Source of the DNA: Ochrobactrum sp. CGA5
GTDB lineage: Bacteria; Pseudomonadota; Alphaproteobacteria; Rhizobiales; Rhizobiaceae
NCBI RefSeq assembly: GCF_006345815.1
Contig: NZ_VCIG01000005.1
Coordinates: 310,001-374,000, forward strand
Reading direction: 5' to 3'
DNA length: 64,000 nt
Each line of letters starts with the position of its first letter. The first letter of the stretch is position 1. The position numbers were made by a program, and so were the translations under genes. The notes beneath the pieces were generated by a model. That model worked only from the letters and a program-made list of their open reading frames with translations. It was not told the DNA's origin and searched no databases. Of the stretch, positions 57,102-64,000 are shown one piece after another.

Positions 57102-57578
57102 TCAATGCGTCTCAACGAGACGCTTTTCAAAAAAGGCGCTGTATTCGGATTCCGGGTAGTCCAGAACCACACCGCAGCGCGTAAAACCTGAATTCTCATA
57201 AAGCCGCCATGCAGCTTCAAAACCAGGCCCCGTGCCGGTTTCGAGTACAAGACGGGAGATGCCCTTGGTCCTTGCCTCATCAACAATCGCATCCACCAGA
57301 ACAGAACCAACGCGCTTTCCGCGTACTTCCGGAAGAGTGAACATGCGCTTCACTTCGCCGACGCCATCATCGTGCAGCTTCAAGGCACCGCAGCCGACGG
57401 CCTCGCCATCTTCATCGCGCGCCACGAAAACCACCATGTCTGGCCCAGCCATCTGCTCCACTGTCATTTTGAACTGGAACTCCGGTGGCGACAACGGCAG
57501 AAGATGCGCATTCAGGTCTTCGACCAATGCACGCACATCGTCCTGCAAGGGGGTCTCAATCGAAACCCGAACGGCCAT
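57102..57578 (-). CDS. GNAT-family N-acetyltransferase between gatC and gatA
   Basis: 158 residues with GCGALKLHDDGVGEVKRMFTLPEVRGKRVGSVL giving the acetyl-CoA site (RGKRVG) and AWRLYENSGFTRCG at the end. It is inserted between gatC and gatA in the same transcript with spacings of 3 and 12 bp. A function linked to tRNA amidation is possible but not shown. The closest family pattern is the PA4866/small-molecule group. Confidence 0.88.
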   Translation of the reverse strand: MAVRVSIETPLQDDVRALVEDLNAHLLPLSPPEFQFKMTVEQMAGPDMVVFVARDEDGEAVGCGALKLHDDGVGEVKRMFTLPEVRGKRVGSVLVDAIVDEARTKGISRLVLETGTGPGFEAAWRLYENSGFTRCGVVLDYPESEYSAFFEKRLVETH

Positions 57579-57581
57579 GAT

Positions 57582-57869
57582 CTACTCCACGACCTTGGGT
57601 ACGACAAAGAAATTGTCTTCGGTAACGGGCGCGTTGGCGACCACTGCGGCAGCAATACCGCCGTCCGTTACCTCATCCTGGCGCATGCGCATTTTCATCG
57701 GCGTAACGGAAGTCATAGGCTCAATACCATCAACATTGACTTCATTCAGTTGCTCGACAAAGCCCAGAATAGCATTGAGTTCGCCAGTCATGCGTTCGGC
57801 ATCGTCATCACTTACGGCAATTCGCGCCAGATGCGCGACGCGCTTGACGGTAGAAATATCGACGGACAT
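57582..57869 (-). CDS. gatC: Asp-tRNA(Asn)/Glu-tRNA(Gln) amidotransferase subunit C
   Basis: 95 residues, the normal GatC size. [34 protein letters not shown] is the N-terminal helical region and [10 protein letters not shown] the conserved central turn. GatC stabilises the GatA-GatB interface. It is the first gene of gatC-GNAT-gatA-GNAT. Confidence 0.97.
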   Translation of the reverse strand: MSVDISTVKRVAHLARIAVSDDDAERMTGELNAILGFVEQLNEVNVDGIEPMTSVTPMKMRMRQDEVTDGGIAAAVVANAPVTEDNFFVVPKVVE

Positions 57870-57982
57870 CCTGTTCTCCGCAAATGCTAGATTGGGCGGC
57901 GAACCGCCACCCTAAAGAGTTTTCCTACCGGCTATAACGGCGCGATTGTTGAAGCGCAACATTTCTTGCGCTCAAGAGCCCT

Positions 57983-58690
57983 CTAGAAATTGTGAACCGT
58001 CCCTGCCGGGGCCACCAGGACTTTGGTTTCCCGGTGATCGGCCATTCCAGCCACGAACTTGTCCGCCGTCTGGTCGATGATCGGAAACGAAGCGTAATGG
58101 CATGGCAGCACAGTTTTGAAGTTGAAATAGCGTTGGCAGGCAAGAGCGGCGACCGCGCCTCCCATCGTGAAGCGATCGCCGATGGGAACGATGCCAATCT
58201 CAGGTCGATGAAGCTCATTGATAAGCCCCATGTCAGAGAAGATATCCGTGTCACCCATGTGATAGAGCGTTGGTGCATCCTCGAAATGGAATATCAGGCC
58301 ATTCGGATTGCCAAGTGCCTGCGAAACACCGTTCTCCGTCAGCATTGCCGAGGAGTGGAGTGCATTGACGAAGGTAACAGTGAACCCATCATGCGCCAAC
58401 GTGCCACCCGTATTGCCGGGATCGAGCTTTTCCACGCCCTGACTACCAAGCCAGCTCGCGAGATCGGCATTGGCAACGACTGTCGCGCCATGCTCCTTGG
58501 CGATCGCCACTGTATCACCAACATGGACGCCATGACCGTGGGTGAGCGCAATATGGGTTACGCCCTTGGTCGCTTGCTTGAAATCGACGCCTTTAGCACC
58601 GGGATTTCCGTTCAGAAACGGATCGATGAGAATAACGGCCTTTGCCGTTTCAACGCGGAAAGCGGCATGGCCAAGCCAGGTAAGTTTCAT
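57983..58690 (-). CDS. UPF0173 metal-dependent hydrolase (metallo-beta-lactamase fold)
   Basis: 235 residues from the ATG at 58690, which follows GAGGAGAG. The sequence starts [10 protein letters not shown]. The metal motif is [10 protein letters not shown], where the usual THxHxDH is altered, as is normal in UPF0173, and further ligands lie in [12 protein letters not shown] and PCHYASF. Activity in vivo is unknown. It is divergent from ruvX. Confidence 0.9.
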   Translation of the reverse strand: MKLTWLGHAAFRVETAKAVILIDPFLNGNPGAKGVDFKQATKGVTHIALTHGHGVHVGDTVAIAKEHGATVVANADLASWLGSQGVEKLDPGNTGGTLAHDGFTVTFVNALHSSAMLTENGVSQALGNPNGLIFHFEDAPTLYHMGDTDIFSDMGLINELHRPEIGIVPIGDRFTMGGAVAALACQRYFNFKTVLPCHYASFPIIDQTADKFVAGMADHRETKVLVAPAGTVHNF

Positions 58691-58800
58691 CAAGTCTCTC
58701 CTCAATCTCTGTTTCTGTCTCGATTTCCGGTTTGCGAACAGATATGACGCCGATAAAGTCGAAGGCAATATGAAACCACTTCAAAATCCGATGAGGACCA

Positions 58801-59298
58801 ATGGCTGTCGTTGAAATCGAGGAAATTCCGGCGCTGCTCCAGCCCGGGCAGACGATTGCCGGACTGGACCTGGGAACCAAGACCATCGGCCTCGCGGTGT
58901 CGGATCTTGGTCTTTCCTTTGCGCATCCGCGCCCTGTTATCAAAAGGGCGAAATTTTCCCTCGACGCACAGGTGCTTCTGAAGGCGCTTGATGGGGACAA
59001 AGTCGGCGTTATAGTTATCGGTTTACCTATGAACATGGACGGAACATCTGGTCCCCGCGTTCAGGCTACGCGGGCATTTGTTCGCACCATGCAGCCTTTG
59101 ACTGACCTGCCCTTCGTTTTCTGGGATGAGCGCCTGTCCACTGTCGCTGCTGAACGGGCGTTGATCGGCATGGATGTCTCACGCGGCAAACGGGCAGAAC
59201 GTATCGATTCGGCTGCGGCATCCTTCATTCTTCAAGGTGCGCTCGACCGCCTGCGTAGCATCAGGCAGTCGGCACCCGACGACTACGACGCCGGATAA
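58801..59298 (+). CDS. ruvX: Holliday junction resolvase-like protein RuvX/YqgF
   Basis: 165 residues with the RNase H-like fold. The active-site aspartate lies in [16 protein letters not shown], followed by [10 protein letters not shown] and DERLST, and the second acidic residue is in [12 protein letters not shown]. YqgF proteins take part in 16S rRNA 5'-end processing. The C-terminus overlaps the convergent aidB by 16 bp. Confidence 0.95.
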   Translation: MAVVEIEEIPALLQPGQTIAGLDLGTKTIGLAVSDLGLSFAHPRPVIKRAKFSLDAQVLLKALDGDKVGVIVIGLPMNMDGTSGPRVQATRAFVRTMQPLTDLPFVFWDERLSTVAAERALIGMDVSRGKRAERIDSAAASFILQGALDRLRSIRQSAPDDYDAG

Positions 59299-60938
59299 AG
59301 CTGATCGAGAATCCGCTCGGCATTATGGCGAGCATCCAGCATGCCATAGGTCGAACGCCACTGGCCCCCAAGACGAGTCTCGATGAACGCATCAGCCACG
59401 TCGTCCGCCCCGAGCTGGCGCAATTCTGCCGCTGCTGCCGCATAGGCTAACTGCTCTGTCAGGAGGCGTGCAACGCCCGGATCGGTTTCGGTGAGTTGCA
59501 ATGCAGCACGCAGCACATCGAGTGTACCCTGTCCGCGCGGACCAAGTTGCCCGCCGATCCACTCCAGCACCTCATCGAAAAGCCCCGGAGCGCGTGAAAG
59601 CACGCGCGCCACATCCAGCGCCATAACATTGCCTGATCCTTCCCAGATCGCATTGACCGGCGCTTCGCGGTAGGCACGCGCAAGATTGCCGTCTTCGATG
59701 TAACCGTTGCCGCCAAGACACTCCATTGCTTCATAGAGTAATGCAGGTGCGATCTTGCAAACCCAGTACTTCACCACCGGCGTCATGCAGCGGGCAAAAG
59801 CAGCCTCGGCACGATCGCTTGCAGCCATATCGAAAGCACGTGCCAGCCGCATGGAAAGCGCAGTCGCACCTGCAACATCGAGCGCCATGTCGGCAAGAAC
59901 GCGCTGCATCAATGGCTGCTCGACAAGAGCCTTGCCGAATACCTGACGATGACGGCTGTGATGCACGGCTTCGGCTAGGCCTGAACGCATTAGTCCGGCC
60001 GATGCTACAGCGCAATCGAGCCGTGTCAGAGTGACCATATCCATGATCGTTTTGACGCCCTCACCAGGGTTTCCGATCAGATGGCCAATCGCACCGTCGA
60101 ATTCAACTTCCGACGACGCATTAGACTTGTTGCCGAGCTTGTCTTTGAGGCGTTGGAAAAAGAACCCGTTCCCGCTCCCCTGCGAAGTGAGACGCGGCAG
60201 CAGAATGCAGGAAAGACCGTCTTCGGCCTGCGCAAGCGTCAGAAAAGCATCTGACATCGGAGCGGACATAAACCACTTGTGACCGGTAATAGTATAGGTT
60301 CCATCGTCATTTCGTGTCGCGCGCGTCGTATTGGCGCGCACATCAGTTCCACCCTGTTTTTCGGTCATGCCCATGCCAAGTGTGATGCCCTGCTTGGCAA
60401 AAGCCGGTTTCTGCGAAAAATCGTACTTCCGCGTAAGGATGATCGGCGACCATTCCTTATAGACTTCTGGCGACGCCATAATCGCGGCTAGCGAAGCGCT
60501 TGTCATGGTGAGCGGGCAGAGATGCCCCGCCTCAAGCTGCGCAGTCAGAAAAAAGCGCGATGCACGTGCCTGATGACGACGGCCGCTTTCGAGTGGGGTA
60601 CCTTCCCAGATGGAGCAATGCAGGCCCGCAGCAATGGAACGGCGCATGAGCGCATGATAGGCTGGATGATATTCGACAAGGTCGATACGGTTGCCCTGCC
60701 GGTCATGCGTACGTAGTTTCGGCAGTTCGGTATTGGCGAGACGCGCAAGGTCGTGTGCTTCAGCCGACAATACAAAACGGCCCGTATGTTCCAGATCGGC
60801 ATGCAGCTCCTTCGGAAAATGCGCCGCAATCTGCATAAGAAGCGGATCGCTCAAATAGGCATTGTTGCCCGTCATGGGCGGTGTCTGGTTGGTAACATCG
60901 TGCGTTTTCAAAAGCTCATTCCGTATTGTGCGATTCAA
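59283..60938 (-). CDS. aidB: AidB-family acyl-CoA dehydrogenase
   Basis: 551 residues from a TTG at 60938; another TTG near 60911 would shorten it by 9. The motif [10 protein letters not shown] near the start and [20 protein letters not shown] are AidB-type, with the acyl-CoA dehydrogenase core about residues 180-460 and an extra C-terminal domain. AidB binds FAD and DNA and is induced by alkylating agents in E. coli; its catalytic role is unclear. In Brucella, AidB localises to growth poles. It converges on ruvX. Confidence 0.9.
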   Translation of the reverse strand: MNRTIRNELLKTHDVTNQTPPMTGNNAYLSDPLLMQIAAHFPKELHADLEHTGRFVLSAEAHDLARLANTELPKLRTHDRQGNRIDLVEYHPAYHALMRRSIAAGLHCSIWEGTPLESGRRHQARASRFFLTAQLEAGHLCPLTMTSASLAAIMASPEVYKEWSPIILTRKYDFSQKPAFAKQGITLGMGMTEKQGGTDVRANTTRATRNDDGTYTITGHKWFMSAPMSDAFLTLAQAEDGLSCILLPRLTSQGSGNGFFFQRLKDKLGNKSNASSEVEFDGAIGHLIGNPGEGVKTIMDMVTLTRLDCAVASAGLMRSGLAEAVHHSRHRQVFGKALVEQPLMQRVLADMALDVAGATALSMRLARAFDMAASDRAEAAFARCMTPVVKYWVCKIAPALLYEAMECLGGNGYIEDGNLARAYREAPVNAIWEGSGNVMALDVARVLSRAPGLFDEVLEWIGGQLGPRGQGTLDVLRAALQLTETDPGVARLLTEQLAYAAAAAELRQLGADDVADAFIETRLGGQWRSTYGMLDARHNAERILDQLYPAS

Positions 60939-61094
60939 CTTAATTTATGTTTCTTGCACTTCATTTGCTAAGATTTTGCCATCCTGAACTCGATTTGTCG
61001 TCAGGACTGCATCGGTTTTTCTTGGTGAATCGCCCGAAGCCATTATAAGGACGGTTGCGAGACCTGCCTCAAGGTCCTATACGGATGACTTGCC

Positions 61095-62063
61095 ATGACA
61101 AATCAAACGGTCCCTCCGCTTTTCCCTCACCGCCACCTGCTGGGCATCAAGGGGCTTTCGCCCCTGGACATTCTTTGCCTTCTTGATCTCGCCGATCAGG
61201 AAATCGCTGTTTCAAGACAGCCGGAGAAGAAAAAGTCCGTGCTACGTGGTCGCACGCAAATAAATCTTTTCTTCGAAGCATCGACGCGAACCCAATCGTC
61301 GTTCGAGCTGGCCGGAAAACGGCTTGGCGCCGACGTCATGAATATGTCGGTCGGTAACTCATCGGTCAAGAAAGGCGAAACGCTCATCGATACGGCGATG
61401 ACGCTGAATGCCATGCAACCGGATATATTGGTCATCCGTCATGCTTCGGCAGGCGCCGCTGCCCTCCTCGCACAGAAAGTCGGCTGTTCGGTGGTCAATG
61501 CCGGTGACGGTGCGCACGAACATCCCACCCAGGCACTTCTCGATGCGCTAACCATCCGCCGCGCCAAAGGTCAGATCGAGAACCTGATCGTGGCCATTTG
61601 TGGCGATGTACTGCATTCCCGTGTGGCACGCTCCAACATTCTTCTTCTCAACGCGCTCGGCGCGCGGGTACGTGTCGTCGCGCCGTCAACACTACTGCCT
61701 TCCGGCATAGCCGACATGAGCGTCGAAGTCTTCAATTCAATGGAAGAGGGCTTGAAAGATGCTGATGTCGTCATGATGCTGCGCCTTCAGCGAGAACGTA
61801 TGGCTGGGTCTTTCGTGCCGTCGGTACGCGAATATTTCCGCTTCTACGGCCTCGACAAGCAGAAGCTGAGAGTCGCCAAGCCAGACGCTCTCGTTATGCA
61901 TCCGGGGCCAATGAATCGCGGCGTCGAGATCGCATCCGACGTAGCCGACGGGCCGCAGAGCGTGATCCAGCAACAGGTGGAAATGGGAGTTGCAGTGCGC
62001 ATGGCCGTGATGGAAGCCCTACTCGATCCGCGCCGTAACCCTAGCAACGGAGAAGCAGCATGA
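61095..62063 (+). CDS. pyrB: Aspartate carbamoyltransferase catalytic subunit
   Basis: 322 residues. Carbamoyl-phosphate binding [12 protein letters not shown], aspartate binding [14 protein letters not shown] and the end motif [12 protein letters not shown] are all present. It makes carbamoyl-aspartate in pyrimidine synthesis. Its stop overlaps the pyrC-like start by 4 bp (ATGA). No pyrI gene is present, which fits the class that pairs PyrB with an inactive dihydroorotase. Confidence 0.97.
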   Translation: MTNQTVPPLFPHRHLLGIKGLSPLDILCLLDLADQEIAVSRQPEKKKSVLRGRTQINLFFEASTRTQSSFELAGKRLGADVMNMSVGNSSVKKGETLIDTAMTLNAMQPDILVIRHASAGAAALLAQKVGCSVVNAGDGAHEHPTQALLDALTIRRAKGQIENLIVAICGDVLHSRVARSNILLLNALGARVRVVAPSTLLPSGIADMSVEVFNSMEEGLKDADVVMMLRLQRERMAGSFVPSVREYFRFYGLDKQKLRVAKPDALVMHPGPMNRGVEIASDVADGPQSVIQQQVEMGVAVRMAVMEALLDPRRNPSNGEAA

Positions 62064-63346
62064 GCGCGATCCTGTTTGAAAACGCGCGCATCATTGATCC
62101 GTCTCGCGGCCTTGATGAGATTGGCAGTGTGCTGATCAGCGATGATAAGATTGTTGCCGCCGGAGCGGATGTTCGCAATCAGGGCGCACCGGAAGGGGCG
62201 CAAACCATCGATCTGGATGGCAAAGCAGTGTTGCCCGGTCTCGTGGATGCACGCGTCTTTGTCGGTGAACCTGGTGCTGAGCATAGAGAAACCATTGCTT
62301 CGGCAAGCCGCGCGGCGGCCGCTGGCGGTGTAACTTCCATCATTATGATGCCCGACACTGATCCGGTCATCGACGATGTAGCTCTGGTCGAGTTCGTCAA
62401 ACGCACGGCGCGTGACACCGCTGTCGTCAATGTGCACCCAGCAGCGGCCATCACCAAAGGCCTACATGGCGAGGAAATGACCGAAATCGGACTTCTGCGG
62501 GATGCTGGTGCAGTCGCCTTTACGGAAGGAAGACAGACAATCGCCAATACGCAGCTCATGCGGCGCGCGTTGACCTATGCCCGCGATTTCGATGCAGTCA
62601 TCGCCTGCGAAACACGCGATCCCTATCTTGGTGCAACCGGAGTAATGAACGAAGGCCTGTTTGCAAGCTGGCTTGGTCTTTCAGGCAGTCCGCGTGAAGC
62701 CGAGGTGATCCCGCTGGAACGAGATCTTCGTCTCGCGGCGCTGACGAAAAGCAATTATCACGCCGCACAGCTTTCCTGCGAAATGTCGGCGGAAGCAGTA
62801 CGCCGCTCCAAGGACCTCGGCGCCAAGGTGACGGCGGGTGTATCGATCAATCATTTGTCACTCAATGAAAACGACATTGGAGAATTCCGCACCTTCTTCC
62901 GTCTGTCTCCGCCGTTGCGTAGCGAGCAGGACCGCCTTGCTATGGTTGAAGCCCTAAAAAACGGCACTATTGATATCGTCGTTTCCGCTCACGACCCGCA
63001 GGATGTTGACACCAAGCGCCTACCCTTCTCGGACGCTGAAGCCGGTGCCATCGGTCTTGAAACATTGCTGGGTGCCGCACTTCGTCTCTATCATAATGAC
63101 AGCATTCCGCTATTGCGGCTGGTTGAAGTACTTTCGACAGCTCCGGCACGTATTTTCGGCCTTGATGCCGGTACGCTTAAACCAGGTGCCAAGGCAGATA
63201 TCGCAATTGTCGATCTGGACGAGCCCTGGATCGTGCGTGAAGAAAATCTGCACTCACTTTCCAAAAACAGTTGCTTCGAAAGTGCGCGTCTTCAGGGTCG
63301 CGTCGTCAACACCTTAGTAGCTGGCAAGACAGTTTACTCAGCTTGA
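62060..63346 (+). CDS. Dihydroorotase-like protein, probably non-catalytic (PyrC')
   Basis: 428 residues with the amidohydrolase fold of type I dihydroorotase. The metal-binding HxH motif is replaced: [15 protein letters not shown] stands where family enzymes have LPGLVDxHxHxREPG. [10 protein letters not shown] replaces HH-type, and SAHDPQ replaces TDHAPH, losing the catalytic aspartate. The fold seems intact. Inactive PyrC' proteins of this kind bind PyrB and are needed for its assembly in Pseudomonas. It starts inside the pyrB stop codon, so the two are coupled. A true dihydroorotase must be encoded elsewhere. Confidence 0.92.
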   Translation: MSAILFENARIIDPSRGLDEIGSVLISDDKIVAAGADVRNQGAPEGAQTIDLDGKAVLPGLVDARVFVGEPGAEHRETIASASRAAAAGGVTSIIMMPDTDPVIDDVALVEFVKRTARDTAVVNVHPAAAITKGLHGEEMTEIGLLRDAGAVAFTEGRQTIANTQLMRRALTYARDFDAVIACETRDPYLGATGVMNEGLFASWLGLSGSPREAEVIPLERDLRLAALTKSNYHAAQLSCEMSAEAVRRSKDLGAKVTAGVSINHLSLNENDIGEFRTFFRLSPPLRSEQDRLAMVEALKNGTIDIVVSAHDPQDVDTKRLPFSDAEAGAIGLETLLGAALRLYHNDSIPLLRLVEVLSTAPARIFGLDAGTLKPGAKADIAIVDLDEPWIVREENLHSLSKNSCFESARLQGRVVNTLVAGKTVYSA

Positions 63347-63418
63347 AAAACACCGCATAACCCGGAACAATCATACAAAGGTTCCGGACAGGCGGAATCG
63401 AGAAACAAGGGGACATTC

Positions 63419-64000
63419 ATGGCCGAAACCGGGTTCCTTAGCTTGGCGCTCATAGGAGCGCTCGTCTTCGGCTATTTTCTTGGCTCTATTCCGTTTGGTT
63501 TGATACTAACCCGGTGCGCTGGGCTGGGCGATGTTCGCTCCATCGGTTCGGGCAACATCGGCGCAACGAATGTGCTGCGCACCGGTAACAAGAAGCTTGC
63601 TGCGGCAACGCTGATTTTTGACATGCTCAAAGGCACTGTCGCCGTTCTTGTCGCTTCACGCTATGGGACGGATGCTGCCATTGGCGCTGGCTTCGGTGCT
63701 TTCATTGGCCACCTCTTTCCGGTATGGATCGGCTTCAAGGGCGGCAAGGGCGTCGCTACCTATCTTGGCGTTCTCATCGGTCTTGCGTGGCCCGGTGCGC
63801 TGGTCTTCGCTGCCGTCTGGATCGTAACGGCACTCCTGACTCGCTATTCTTCCCTCGCAGCACTCATCGCCAGCATCGTTGTTCCCATCGCGCTTTATTC
63901 GAGGGGCTATGCCGCAATTGCAATCCTCTTTGTGATCATGACGGTCATCGTTATCGTTAAACACAAGGCCAATATTTCGCGCCTCTTGAACGGAACCGAA
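63419..64000 (+). CDS. plsY: Glycerol-3-phosphate acyltransferase PlsY, N-terminal part
   Basis: 194 residues in view; the frame is open at the right edge. [13 protein letters not shown] near residue 43 and the later [18 protein letters not shown] are the acyl-phosphate motifs of PlsY. Five membrane spans are visible. It transfers acyl groups from acyl-phosphate to glycerol-3-phosphate, the first step of phospholipid synthesis. A good AAGGGGAC ribosome site precedes the ATG. It is 72 bp after the PyrC-like gene on the same strand. Confidence 0.96.
   Translation, partial: MAETGFLSLALIGALVFGYFLGSIPFGLILTRCAGLGDVRSIGSGNIGATNVLRTGNKKLAAATLIFDMLKGTVAVLVASRYGTDAAIGAGFGAFIGHLFPVWIGFKGGKGVATYLGVLIGLAWPGALVFAAVWIVTALLTRYSSLAALIASIVVPIALYSRGYAAIAILFVIMTVIVIVKHKANISRLLNGTE

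Overview
The window looks like core chromosome of an alphaproteobacterium of the order Hyphomicrobiales, most likely family Brucellaceae (Brucella/Ochrobactrum and relatives). The clues are the RirA/Irr-type iron control, phosphatidylcholine synthase, BA14K and IalB-family secreted proteins, an LpiA-AtvA pair, a LOV-histidine kinase very like the Brucella one, and a GlmU that resembles Brucella GlmU closely. This placement comes from recalled family resemblance, not from a search. There is no prophage, insertion sequence, CRISPR array or rRNA operon.

Layout. 1-2820: a truncated zinc alcohol dehydrogenase divergent from its probable AraC-type regulator, with a paired direct-repeat operator between them, then a GNAT-like protein and a cupin. 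2820-4263: a fluoride riboswitch in front of the fluoride channel crcB, an AT-rich stretch with a tiny membrane-protein ORF, and tRNA-Ser(UGA). 4586-5521: a DUF2171 protein and a YbaK-type deacylase. 5600-14640 is an iron region: rirA with a candidate self-operator and an Irr-type box, the haem operon hemP-hmuSTUV (minus strand), the divergent haem receptor hmuR, the haem-degrading monooxygenase hmuQ, and bfd-bfr behind a second Irr-type box. Uptake, haem breakdown, storage and the regulator therefore sit together.

14765-21334: rimO with a GNAT gene, then a BMP-family ABC importer (two permeases, a double ATPase, a binding protein) probably for nucleosides. 21443-29029: a quinone oxidoreductase coupled to pcs, a UbiH-like hydroxylase, hspQ, ialB, a solitary peptide-binding protein and a FrnE/DsbA-like protein. 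29030-38459: repair and cell-wall precursor genes mfd-sdhE / recG and glmS-glmU. 38540-43496: ccdA and the lpiA-atvA lipid-modifying pair. 43864-46714: tRNA-Lys(UUU), an alpha/beta-hydrolase membrane protein and BA14K.

46995-50560 holds two signal-input proteins, the blue-light LOV-histidine kinase and a globin-coupled diguanylate cyclase for oxygen sensing. 50619-60938: lipB, a DMT permease, parE, a FlbD-like protein, gatC-GNAT-gatA-GNAT, an UPF0173 hydrolase, ruvX and aidB. 61095-64000: pyrB followed by a dihydroorotase-like pyrC that has lost its metal-binding residues, then the start of plsY.

Most of the window is ordinary core genome. The points most worth a second look are the fluoride riboswitch, the combined RirA/Irr sites, the non-catalytic dihydroorotase, the degenerate first domain of AtvA, the small membrane ORF beside tRNA-Ser, and several strong hairpins between genes.
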